Shown piece by piece: positions 26,972 through 34,592 of a stretch of DNA of 64,000 nt. Within the stretch, counting starts at the first letter, position 1. Each line of letters starts with the position of its first letter. The notes beneath the pieces are model-generated. The model ran no database searches. It was not told where the DNA came from and saw only the letters and a program-made list of their open reading frames with translations. A program made the position numbers and the translations under genes. The DNA is taken from positions 370,501 through 434,500 of the forward strand of contig CP113928.1 of the NCBI GenBank assembly GCA_029392055.1, given 5' to 3'. The DNA is from Leuconostocaceae bacterium ESL0723. Lineage in GTDB: Bacteria > Bacillota > Bacilli > Lactobacillales > Lactobacillaceae.

Positions 26972-28327
26972 ATGTTTAAGAATCTACGTCAATTGAATCG
27001 GTTTTCCTTGTTGTTGCTAGCGATTGCCTTCGTGATGTCAATTAGCCAGTCGACCATGACCACCGCATATCCAATCCTAATGCAGCACTTCCACGTCGAT
27101 GCCAGCGTGGTGCAGTGGTTAACGACCGGTTTCATGATTGCGATGACCCTGATGATGCCCCTTAGTCCCTGGTTGATGGATAATGTGCCTTTAAAGCGCC
27201 TCTTAAATGGGATTGTTGCAGTCTTCCTGCTGGGGACGGCGATTGCCATGGTCACGCCAGTCTTTGCTGGTATCATCATCGGCCGCCTTCTAGAGGGACT
27301 GGCCGTGGGCGCCCTCTTTCCAACTTATCAGGCTCTGATTATTGAAAACACACCGGTTGAAAAGCGGGGGGTCAGCATGGGTATTGTTGGCCTGGTCATG
27401 GGTTCAGCCCTAGCCGTTGGTCCAATTGTTTCTGGCTTTGTCCTCCAACTGGAATCTTGGCGCTGGCTCTTTATCATTTTCTTTGTGATTCTCTTAATCC
27501 TGATTGTTTCCCTGCAGGGACAAATTAAGCAGAGTCACAAGATTCAGCCCAGTGGTTTTGATTTCTGGTCAGCCCTGCTCTTGCTGGGCTTCGGTGGCAT
27601 CCTATATACGGTTTCCATCCTGCCAGACACGGGTCTGAGCCTGAGCTGGTATCTTTATTTAGCTGTGAGCCTGGCCGTTTTGGTGGCCTTCATTGTCCGC
27701 CAGCTCCGCCTCAAGCATCCGTTCTTGAATTTGTCAGTCTTTGAGTACCACGGCTACCTGCCTGCGATGCTGCTAACCGGGATTTCTTATTCTGGTTTGA
27801 TTACCACCACGGTTTTGATGCCTTTGTACTACCAGCGGATTTTCCACCTGGCCCCATTCTGGTCAGGATTGTTGATGGTACCAGCAGCAGCCTTCTTGAG
27901 CCTGCTGAATCCTCGGGCCGGGGCCCTGTTAAACCGGATTGGTCTGCGGCGCCTGGTTGTGATTGGTACGACCATGATGATTGTCGGTTATGCGGCGCTG
28001 GCCCTAGCCGGCACTAGTAGCATTATCGTGGGTGTGATTGCGGCCATGCTCCTAGAAGGTGGCAATGCCTTTATCATGATGCCATCACTGACCTTTGCCA
28101 ACGATGCCCTGCCAGATAACTTAGTGCCTCACGGAACGGCCATCATTACCACCATGCGCCAGTTCATTGGGGCCGGTAGTATCGTGGTGGCCACCCTGTT
28201 GATTACCAGCTTTAACGCGCACCTGAACTACGGTGCGGCCCTGTCTCACACGGCCGCTTGGTTCATCCTGATTCCGGTGCTGGGCCTGCTCTTAGCTACC
28301 CAGTTGAAAAAACGAATCAAGGCCTAA
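26972..28327 (+). CDS. MFS transporter, DHA2-type drug exporter
   Basis: A 451-residue major facilitator with 12 to 14 membrane helices. The motif-C-like region LVMGSALAVGPIVSGFVLQ in helix 5 marks proton-coupled exporters of the DHA2 (EmrB/QacA-like) group. The conserved WLTTGFMIAMTLMMPLSPWL and GRLLEGLAVGALFPTYQ segments agree. The substrate is unknown. The region before the ATG is AT-rich (26881-26971) and probably holds the promoter, but no clear regulator neighbours it. Confidence 0.85.
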   Translation: MFKNLRQLNRFSLLLLAIAFVMSISQSTMTTAYPILMQHFHVDASVVQWLTTGFMIAMTLMMPLSPWLMDNVPLKRLLNGIVAVFLLGTAIAMVTPVFAGIIIGRLLEGLAVGALFPTYQALIIENTPVEKRGVSMGIVGLVMGSALAVGPIVSGFVLQLESWRWLFIIFFVILLILIVSLQGQIKQSHKIQPSGFDFWSALLLLGFGGILYTVSILPDTGLSLSWYLYLAVSLAVLVAFIVRQLRLKHPFLNLSVFEYHGYLPAMLLTGISYSGLITTTVLMPLYYQRIFHLAPFWSGLLMVPAAAFLSLLNPRAGALLNRIGLRRLVVIGTTMMIVGYAALALAGTSSIIVGVIAAMLLEGGNAFIMMPSLTFANDALPDNLVPHGTAIITTMRQFIGAGSIVVATLLITSFNAHLNYGAALSHTAAWFILIPVLGLLLATQLKKRIKA

Positions 28328-28397
28328 ATCGGCTTTTATGTTTAAAGGCGACTATGCTATCATATTCATTAAACAGTTATAAAAGGGGATGCAATTT

Positions 28398-28592
28398 ATG
28401 GCAACTTTACGTGACGGATCTAAAGAAAATCGCGAATCTTTCGAAAAGGCTAAGGACAAGCACGCTGAAGAGCACGCTGCCGAAGCTCATGAGCACAAGG
28501 ATGACGTTGACATTGAGCACGCTGAACACAAGGATGCGCGTTACAACAACGAAGATTTTGAAAAAGAAGAAAAGTATTTCGAAGGACACTAA
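28398..28592 (+). CDS. Small highly charged protein, His/Glu-rich
   Basis: A 64-residue hydrophilic protein, dominated by Glu, Lys, Asp, Ala and His and probably helical or disordered. Histidines recur in the middle part (KHAEEHAAEAHEHKD, EHAEHKD), suggesting possible metal or acid-base buffering, which is inference only. AAAGGGG precedes the ATG at 28398 with good spacing; an upstream ATG at 28389 is too close to it. It is followed three bases later by a second small charged gene. No family is recognised. Confidence 0.65.
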   Translation: MATLRDGSKENRESFEKAKDKHAEEHAAEAHEHKDDVDIEHAEHKDARYNNEDFEKEEKYFEGH

Positions 28593-28594
28593 TT

Positions 28595-28732
28595 ATGGAA
28601 AAGAAGCACGAATTTGAAGCGGCTGATGCCCGCGAAGCTGAAGATGCTAAGCGCCAGGCAGAACGTCTAGAAAAGCAATCTGAATTCGTTGAGTCTTCCC
28701 ACGAGAGTCGTGAAAAGGCTGACGAAGACTAA
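28595..28732 (+). CDS. Small highly charged protein, partner of the preceding one
   Basis: A 45-residue hydrophilic protein starting MEKKHEFEAADAREAED and ending ESREKADED. GAAGGA stands 8 bases before the ATG. It has a clear ribosome site and a terminator directly after it, and the codon use resembles that of neighbouring genes, so I believe it is real despite its size. The predicted structure is one long amphipathic helix. Function is unknown. Confidence 0.6.
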   Translation: MEKKHEFEAADAREAEDAKRQAERLEKQSEFVESSHESREKADED

Positions 28733-28745
28733 TTTGTCAGGAAAA

Positions 28746-28770
28746 GACCGCCCACAGGCGGCCTTTTTTA
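28746..28770 (+). terminator. Terminator after the two small genes
   Basis: CCGCC-CACA-GGCGG core stem followed by TTTTTT. Confidence 0.75.
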
Positions 28771-28813
28771 TGGGTGAACTGCTAAAACAGGGTAGGACCT
28801 CTAGGAGGGTAAC

Positions 28814-29449
28814 GTGGTTAAGAAACCATTAGTCATTGGCATAACTGGTGGATCAGGTTCCGGGAAAACGACCGTTTCTCAGGCCCTGGTTAAGCGTCTG
28901 GCCATTCATAATCCAATTTTGCTACAGCAGGACTCATACTACCGCGACCAGTCTGACAAGCCCATGGCTGAGCGGGCCCTGGTTAACTATGACCACCCGG
29001 ACTCCTTTGAAACTGATCTTTTTGTTTCTGACCTGGCCCAGTTAATTGACCATCATGCCATTGATAAGCCAGTTTATGACTATGCCCACCACACCCGGGC
29101 CAAGGAAACTATCCATGTCCGGCCGGCAGACGTGATTATCGTTGATGGGGTCTTACTCTTTAATGACCGGCGGGTCCGCGACCTGCTGGATTTGAAAGTT
29201 TACGTCGATACCGATGACGACATTCGTTTCATTCGCCGTCTGCAGCGCGATACCCGTGAACGGGGGCGGACGGTCGATGGGGTGATTGAGCAGTACTTAG
29301 CCACCGTTAAACCCATGCACCACCAGTTCGTGGAACCGACCAAGCGCTATGCCGATATCATCGTGCCGGAAGGCGGTCAGAACTTCGTGGCCATTGACAT
29401 GTTAATGAACCAAGCCCTGGCCATTGTGGCCGCACAAAAGGACCGTTGA
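28814..29449 (+). CDS. udk: Uridine kinase
   Basis: It phosphorylates uridine and cytidine in pyrimidine salvage. The P-loop GITGGSGSGKTTVS is at residues 9-22; QQDSYYRD (about 39-46) and YDHPDSFETDL are the nucleoside-binding blocks, and RDTRERGRTVDGVIEQYL is the lid region. Length 211 is normal. The start is GTG at 28814 with AGGAGGG upstream. It appears monocistronic. Confidence 0.95.
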   Translation: MVKKPLVIGITGGSGSGKTTVSQALVKRLAIHNPILLQQDSYYRDQSDKPMAERALVNYDHPDSFETDLFVSDLAQLIDHHAIDKPVYDYAHHTRAKETIHVRPADVIIVDGVLLFNDRRVRDLLDLKVYVDTDDDIRFIRRLQRDTRERGRTVDGVIEQYLATVKPMHHQFVEPTKRYADIIVPEGGQNFVAIDMLMNQALAIVAAQKDR

Positions 29450-29468
29450 GTACAACGGCCCTTTTTTA
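29438..29468 (+). terminator. udk terminator
   Basis: ACCGTTG/CAACGG stem overlapping the udk stop codon, then CCTTTTTT. It also lies at the 3' end of the convergent rpiR-type gene. Confidence 0.7.
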
Positions 29469-29476
29469 TGTGCTAT

Positions 29477-30328
29477 TTAATTCAGGCGGGTGTTTTCAAT
29501 GACATCTCGCATGGTGTCGACCACGGCCTGGGTTTTGTGGGGAAGCTGGGATCCCACCAGGGTGAAGAGGGTATCAATAATCGTGATTTGAGCAATTAAG
29601 GAACTCATCGACTCAGACCGGAAATTGACCTCATCAGCCAAGGACAGCAGGACCAGGTCGGCCAGCTGGGCCAAAGGCGAGTCTGCAAAGGAAGTGATGG
29701 CGATGAACTTAACCCCGTTTTCCTTGAGCTTGTTAGCCACCAGGAGGGTGTCCTTGTTCCGGCCAGAGTGTGAAATCACTACGGCCGTGTCACTGTCTGT
29801 TAACTTAACGGCCTGCATCAGCTGGATATCATAATCGGGGTGGGAAATAACGTCAATTGGCGTCCGCAAGAACTTATGGTAGGCGTTAAAGGCAACTAGG
29901 GAAGAACCACCAATGCCAAAGAAGCCCACCCGGTGGGCCTCAACTAACCAACGTGAAGCGGTTTCTAAGTCACTGGCCTTTAGATTCTCGGCCGTGAGGT
30001 CCAGGGCGTTTTTAGCCCCTTGGAAGACCTTTTTGGTAATGGCGGCGGTGTTATCACTGTCGCTGATTTCACCGAAGAGATCGACTGGTGGGTTTTGAGT
30101 GGCCAGGCTGGCCATAGCCAGGGAAAATTCACGGTAGGAGTCAAAGCCAATTTTTTTAACGAAGCGGGAAATGGTAGAGGTTGAGACGCCAGTCCGGTCG
30201 GCCATTTCCTTAATGGTTAGTTCACCGGCCAGGTTCTTTTGCTTCAATAAGAAGGCAACTAATTTAGCTTCAGTGCCCTTGCTGTGGTGTTGTTGCAGGT
30301 GTAACTGCTGGAGGATGTTATTGGCCAT
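29477..30328 (-). CDS. RpiR family transcriptional regulator of the gluconate genes
   Basis: A 283-residue regulator with an N-terminal helix-turn-helix of the RpiR/MurR type (LTIKEMADRTGVSTSTISRFVKKIGF, read in parts, about residues 37-62) and a C-terminal SIS sugar-phosphate-binding domain (VGFFGIGGSSLVAFNAYHKFLR, then VVISHSGRNKDTLLVANKLK). It is divergent from gnd-gntK-gntP, so it probably senses 6-phosphogluconate or a related sugar acid phosphate. The ATG at 30328 is preferred; an in-frame TTG at 30352 would add eight residues, but no ribosome site supports it. Twin palindromes sit in the shared promoter region. Confidence 0.85.
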   Translation of the reverse strand: MANNILQQLHLQQHHSKGTEAKLVAFLLKQKNLAGELTIKEMADRTGVSTSTISRFVKKIGFDSYREFSLAMASLATQNPPVDLFGEISDSDNTAAITKKVFQGAKNALDLTAENLKASDLETASRWLVEAHRVGFFGIGGSSLVAFNAYHKFLRTPIDVISHPDYDIQLMQAVKLTDSDTAVVISHSGRNKDTLLVANKLKENGVKFIAITSFADSPLAQLADLVLLSLADEVNFRSESMSSLIAQITIIDTLFTLVGSQLPHKTQAVVDTMRDVIENTRLN

Positions 30329-30376
30329 CGTTGACGTCAAAGCCTTTCCCAAGAATAAAATAACTATACAAGATTA

Positions 30377-30428
30377 GAAAATGTTTTTCAATAATTGGCT
30401 TGCATAGTGAAAAATATTTTCATATAAT
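30377..30428 (+). promoter_or_regulatory. gnd promoter with twin operator palindromes
   Basis: TTGCAT (30400-30405), 17-base spacer, TATAAT (30423-30428). Two near-identical dyads flank and fill it: GAAAATGTTTTTC (30377-30389) and GAAAAATATTTTC (30409-30421), with centres 32 bases apart, about three helical turns. The second lies between -35 and -10. They are the obvious candidate sites for the divergent RpiR regulator. Confidence 0.75.
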
Positions 30429-30471
30429 GTGAGTGTACTCAGAAAAGAAAAAATAAAGAGGTAAGGTAAAC

Positions 30472-31383
30472 ATGAAGTTTGCGATGATCGGACTAGGTAA
30501 GATGGGTCTTAACCTGGTAAAGAACGCTGTTGATCACGGTCATGAAGTTGTGGCCTTTGATTTGAACCCTGACTTTGTTCAGGAAGCAGCAGATTACTCT
30601 GACAAGGTTGAGGGGGCTACTAGCATTGATGACATGCTTTCAAAGCTCCCAACGCCAAAGATTGTCTGGGTCATGGTACCCGCAGGTATGCCTACTAACT
30701 CAACCATTGATACTTTGATTGAGAAGATGGATGCCGGTGACATCATCATCGATGGTGGAAACTCAAACTACAAGGACAACCTGGCTCAAAACGAGCGGAC
30801 GACTGCCGCTGGTATCAAGTTCTTCGATGCCGGTACTTCTGGTGGAATGAACGGTGCCCGTAACGGTGGTAACTTCATGATTGGTGGCGATGACCCCGAA
30901 GCTTGGAAGATTTTGGAGCCATTGTTCAAGTCAATCTCAGAACCTGATGGCTACCTTTACACCGGTCGCCTTGGTTCAGGTCACTACCTGAAGATGGTCC
31001 ACAATGGAATTGAATATGGAATGATGCAGGCGATTGCCGAAGGATTTGAAGTTTTGGAAGCTTCACAGTTCGACTACGATTACGCCGCAGTTGCTAAGCT
31101 TTGGAACCATGGTTCGGTTATCCGTTCATGGCTCATGGAGTTGGCTGAAGAGCAGTTCGACAAGGACCCTAAGCTTTCAGCTATTTCCGGTCGGATGCAT
31201 TCATCTGGTGAAGGTAAGTGGACGGTTGAGGAATCTCTTGATTTGGAAGTTCCTGCCCCAGTTATTTACCTTTCACTGGCAATGCGTTACCGTTCCCTGC
31301 AAGAAGATACTTTCAGTGGAAAAGTGGTTTCAGCCCTACGTAACGGCTTCGGTGGTCACGCAATGGATGCGGCCAAGAAGTAA
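30472..31383 (+). CDS. gntZ: 6-phosphogluconate dehydrogenase, decarboxylating (short GntZ type)
   Basis: It oxidises 6-phosphogluconate to ribulose 5-phosphate and CO2. The N-terminal cofactor motif is GLGKMGLNLV (residues 7-16), and GGNSNYKDN and the catalytic region HYLKMVHNGIEYGMMQ follow. At 303 residues it is the short type, which is often NAD-preferring, unlike the 470-residue Gnd. AGAGGTAAGG precedes the ATG. It is the first gene of the gluconate cluster, so it is positioned to channel imported gluconate into the phosphoketolase pathway. Confidence 0.93.
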   Translation: MKFAMIGLGKMGLNLVKNAVDHGHEVVAFDLNPDFVQEAADYSDKVEGATSIDDMLSKLPTPKIVWVMVPAGMPTNSTIDTLIEKMDAGDIIIDGGNSNYKDNLAQNERTTAAGIKFFDAGTSGGMNGARNGGNFMIGGDDPEAWKILEPLFKSISEPDGYLYTGRLGSGHYLKMVHNGIEYGMMQAIAEGFEVLEASQFDYDYAAVAKLWNHGSVIRSWLMELAEEQFDKDPKLSAISGRMHSSGEGKWTVEESLDLEVPAPVIYLSLAMRYRSLQEDTFSGKVVSALRNGFGGHAMDAAKK

Positions 31384-31407
31384 GACTAGGCGCCTTATTC
31401 CGGTAAA

Positions 31408-31438
31408 AGAGAGCTCCCTTTAATCGGGGAGCTCTTTC
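31408..31438 (+). terminator. Terminator between gntZ and gntK
   Basis: AGAGCTCCC (31410-31418) pairs with GGGAGCTCT (31427-31435), followed by TTCT. The T-run is short, so some read-through into gntK is likely. Confidence 0.7.
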
Positions 31439-31477
31439 TATTTGTACAACCTTGATTAAGATTAATGGAGTTAATTC

Positions 31478-33016
31478 ATGGATTATATGATTGGTGTCGA
31501 TTTGGGGACGACGTCCACCAAGGCGGTACTCTTTGACGATCAAAACAAGGTGGTGGCTCAGTCTAACATGGGCTACGACCTCTATCGTGACATCCCCGAC
31601 ATGGCCGAAGAAGACATGGAAGAAATCTTTGTGGCCTTTGTCAATTCAATTGGATCAGTCATCCGTAAGGTTGATTTGTCCGATGGGGATAAGATTGCGG
31701 CCGTTTCCTTTTCATCAGCCATGCACTCGCTGATTGCCTTTGATGAGGATTGGAAGCCTTTGACCCGGGTCATTACCTGGGCCGATACCCGGGCAGTCGA
31801 TTACTCAGACAAGCTCAAGGAAAGTGGCCTGGGACAAGAAATTTATAGTAAGACTGGCACGCCCATCCACCCAATGGCACCGCTGTCAAAGCTGATGTGG
31901 CTCAAGGCCGAGCATCCCGAAATCGCCGATAAGGCGGCCCACTACCTGGGTATTAAGGAATTCATCTTCCACCGCCTCTTTGGGGCCAATAAGATGGATA
32001 TCTCCATCGCCTCTGGAACCGGTCTATTTAACATCTTTGACCTGAAGTGGGATAAGCAGGCTCTAGAAGTGGCCGGCATTACCGAAAAGCAGTTGCCTGA
32101 GCCGGTTTCTCCTTACGAATACGAAACCAAGATGCTGCCTAAGTATGCAGCGGTTATGGGTCTGCTAGAAGACACACCCTTTGTCTACGGCGCCGGGGAT
32201 GGACCCTTGTCTAACCTCGGTGTTGATGCTGTTAAACCTGGGGTGGCGGCGATTACGATTGGTACTTCCGGTGCCATTCGGGTCACTTCCGATAAGCCAG
32301 TAATTGACCCTAAGGGTCGGACCTTTACCTATGCCCTGGATAAGGACCACTGGGTGGTCGGTGGACCGGTTAACAACGGTGGCGATGTCTTCCGTTGGGC
32401 CCGCGACAACCTTTTTGATGCCGAAAAGTCGACGGCGGCCTTGTTGGGACGCGATGCCTACGACTTGATGACCGAGATTGCGGCCCGGATTCCAGCTGGT
32501 TCCGACGGCCTGCTCTTCCACCCCTACCTGGGTGGTGAGCGTGCGCCCATCTGGGATGCCAACGCCCGGGGTTCCTTCTTTGGTTTGAACCACAGCCACA
32601 CCCGCGCCAACATGCTGCGGGCGGTGCTTGAAGGGATTACCTTTAACGTTTACATGGTTTCCTTGGCCCTAGAAGAAGTTGTTGGGAGCTTGAAGTCGAT
32701 TCAGGCAACCGGTGGCTTTGCCCGGTCACCATTATGGCGGCAAATGTTTGCGGACATTTTCGAACAGCCGGTTACGGTCCCTCAGGCCTTTGAGTCGGGT
32801 GCCTTAGCCGCTGTCATCATGGCCCAAAAGGCCCTTGGTAAGATTGACAGTATCTATGAAATCGCCAACTACATTGGTGATTCCAATACCTACCAACCTG
32901 ATCCAGAAAACTTCCAGGCCTACCGTGAACTGGCACCAATCTTTATCCGCCTGTCACGTCAGTTGCAGACCGAGTACGATAATATCGCCCGCTTCCAGCG
33001 GGAACACTCACGTTAA
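31478..33016 (+). CDS. gntK: Gluconate kinase (FGGY family)
   Basis: It phosphorylates gluconate to 6-phosphogluconate. The FGGY sugar-kinase fold starts IGVDLGTTSTKAVLFD (residues 5-20), the phosphate-1 loop. ITWADTRA is a substrate-binding block, GAGDGPLSNLGVDAVKPG and TIGTSGAIR form the ATP site, and GGFARSPLWRQMFADI is the C-terminal signature. Length 512 is normal. Position between gntZ and a GntP permease makes gluconate the likely substrate over xylulose or glycerol. GGAG precedes the ATG. Confidence 0.92.
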   Translation: MDYMIGVDLGTTSTKAVLFDDQNKVVAQSNMGYDLYRDIPDMAEEDMEEIFVAFVNSIGSVIRKVDLSDGDKIAAVSFSSAMHSLIAFDEDWKPLTRVITWADTRAVDYSDKLKESGLGQEIYSKTGTPIHPMAPLSKLMWLKAEHPEIADKAAHYLGIKEFIFHRLFGANKMDISIASGTGLFNIFDLKWDKQALEVAGITEKQLPEPVSPYEYETKMLPKYAAVMGLLEDTPFVYGAGDGPLSNLGVDAVKPGVAAITIGTSGAIRVTSDKPVIDPKGRTFTYALDKDHWVVGGPVNNGGDVFRWARDNLFDAEKSTAALLGRDAYDLMTEIAARIPAGSDGLLFHPYLGGERAPIWDANARGSFFGLNHSHTRANMLRAVLEGITFNVYMVSLALEEVVGSLKSIQATGGFARSPLWRQMFADIFEQPVTVPQAFESGALAAVIMAQKALGKIDSIYEIANYIGDSNTYQPDPENFQAYRELAPIFIRLSRQLQTEYDNIARFQREHSR

Positions 33017-33070
33017 ACCCACTACACTATTTAAAGAAAAGGAAAGAAGTTTAGACTTCAATAATTAATT

Positions 33071-34453
33071 ATGGCCTTTATTATGTTAGGGGTTTCCATC
33101 TTAATCTTGCTCTTATTGATTACCAAGCTTAAGTTGAATACCTTTGTTGCTTTGGTTATTACCGCCTTTATCCTGGCCTTACTGCTGGGTATGCCACCAA
33201 TGAAAATTCCGGATGCCGTGCTTGGTAACCAGGGAATGGGCAATATCTTAGGTTCTAACGCCGTCATCTTCATCTTTGGTGGCATGATTGGTCGTTTGGT
33301 GGCCGATGCCGGTGGTTCTTACCGGATTGCTAAAACCCTAATTGACTGGTTTGGTCTCAAGCGCCTGCAGTGGGCAGTCTTGCTGGCCTCATTTATTATC
33401 GGGATTTCGATGATTTTTGGGGTGGGGATGGTGCTCTTAATCCCAATCGTCTTCGCCGTGGCCATTGAGGCCGGCGTGCCCCTCCTGTCATTAGGAATTT
33501 CAATGACAGCGGCCCTGAGTTCAGCCCAGGGATTTTTGCCTCCACAACCAGCCCCTACGGCGGTGGCTTCCCAGTTGCATGCCAACGTGGGACTAATGCT
33601 GATGGTTGGTCTGGTGGTTGCCATTACGACGGCCGTGGTGGCGGGTCCAGTCTTTACTAAGCTGGCTCAGAAATATGCCCCAGATGCCTTCCAGTTTAAG
33701 CCCTACATCGAAGCGGTGGGGGAGGTCCAGGAATACGACCTGGAGAAGTCGCCTAGCTTTGGTCTATCGGTACTGACCTCAGTCTTTCCCCTAATCTTCA
33801 TGGTGATTGCCACGATTTACAAGTTGGTGGTCACTGGTAGTAAGGTGCCCGCTCATCCGGACATGGCCTACCAAATTATCGACTTCTTAGCCAACCCAGC
33901 CGTGGCCATGACCATTTCTTTGGTCTTTGCCATCTTTGCCATGGGTATTTTCCAGGGCCGTGACATGAAGACGGTCGGCGCCTCCTTGAACGAGGGGATG
34001 ATGGCCGTGGCCGGCATTCTGTTGATTGTCGGTGGTGGTGGTGCCCTGCGTGGGGTCCTGGTTAGTTCTGGCATGTCCAACCAAATCGCCAGTCTCTTCC
34101 AGTCCCACGGTGCCATGAGCCCCATCATGATTGTTATCTTTGCCTGGGCAGTGGCCTCAATCCTGCGAATTGCCGTTGGGTCCGCCACGGTGGCCGGGAT
34201 TACGGCCGTTGGGGTGGTTAACGGTATCTTGGCTAGCAACCCCCATGGGGACATGCTCCTGGTACTGGTGGCCTTGGCCATCGGTGCTGGTTCATTGATT
34301 GCTTCCCACGTCAACGATGCTGGTTTCTGGATTTTCAAAGAGTTCTTTGACCTGTCAGTAAAGCAGACCTTCCAGATTTGGACGGTCTTAGAGACTGTTA
34401 TTTCCATTACTGGATTGATTGTTATTTTGATTTTTACCGCTATCTTTGTCTAG
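33071..34453 (+). CDS. gntP: Gluconate:H+ symporter (GntP family)
   Basis: A 460-residue membrane protein with about 12-14 helices that imports gluconate. FIFGGMIGRLVADAGGSYRIA near residue 58-78 and the conserved FLPPQPAPTAVAS (about residues 156-168) are hallmarks of GntP permeases, as is SHVNDAGFWIFKEFF near the C-terminus. It follows gntK by 54 bases with no terminator between, so the two share a transcript. A terminator closes the cluster. Confidence 0.92.
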   Translation: MAFIMLGVSILILLLLITKLKLNTFVALVITAFILALLLGMPPMKIPDAVLGNQGMGNILGSNAVIFIFGGMIGRLVADAGGSYRIAKTLIDWFGLKRLQWAVLLASFIIGISMIFGVGMVLLIPIVFAVAIEAGVPLLSLGISMTAALSSAQGFLPPQPAPTAVASQLHANVGLMLMVGLVVAITTAVVAGPVFTKLAQKYAPDAFQFKPYIEAVGEVQEYDLEKSPSFGLSVLTSVFPLIFMVIATIYKLVVTGSKVPAHPDMAYQIIDFLANPAVAMTISLVFAIFAMGIFQGRDMKTVGASLNEGMMAVAGILLIVGGGGALRGVLVSSGMSNQIASLFQSHGAMSPIMIVIFAWAVASILRIAVGSATVAGITAVGVVNGILASNPHGDMLLVLVALAIGAGSLIASHVNDAGFWIFKEFFDLSVKQTFQIWTVLETVISITGLIVILIFTAIFV

Positions 34454-34464
34454 AAAGTGCCATT

Positions 34465-34488
34465 AAAAGCCCGTTTGACGGGCTTTTT
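34465..34488 (+). terminator. gntP terminator
   Basis: AAAAGCCCG-TTTGA-CGGGCTTTTT, 9-bp stem. Confidence 0.85.
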
Positions 34489-34496
34489 GCTTTGAT

Positions 34497-34536
34497 TTGC
34501 ATTTATCGGACAAGGCTTGTACAATGGTGACCATTG
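34497..34536 (+). promoter_or_regulatory. Permease promoter with a 15-bp perfect palindrome
   Basis: TTGCAT (34497-34502) and TACAAT (34520-34525), spacing 17. The palindrome CAATGGT-G-ACCATTG (34522-34536) covers the -10 end and the predicted start, where a repressor would block initiation. A further GGTCAC at 34553-34558 complements part of the GGTGACC in the palindrome. Confidence 0.6.
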
Positions 34537-34592
34537 GTTAAGAAATTTGAGTGGTCACTTTTCCGGCCATGGAAAATATTTGGAAGGGAATT

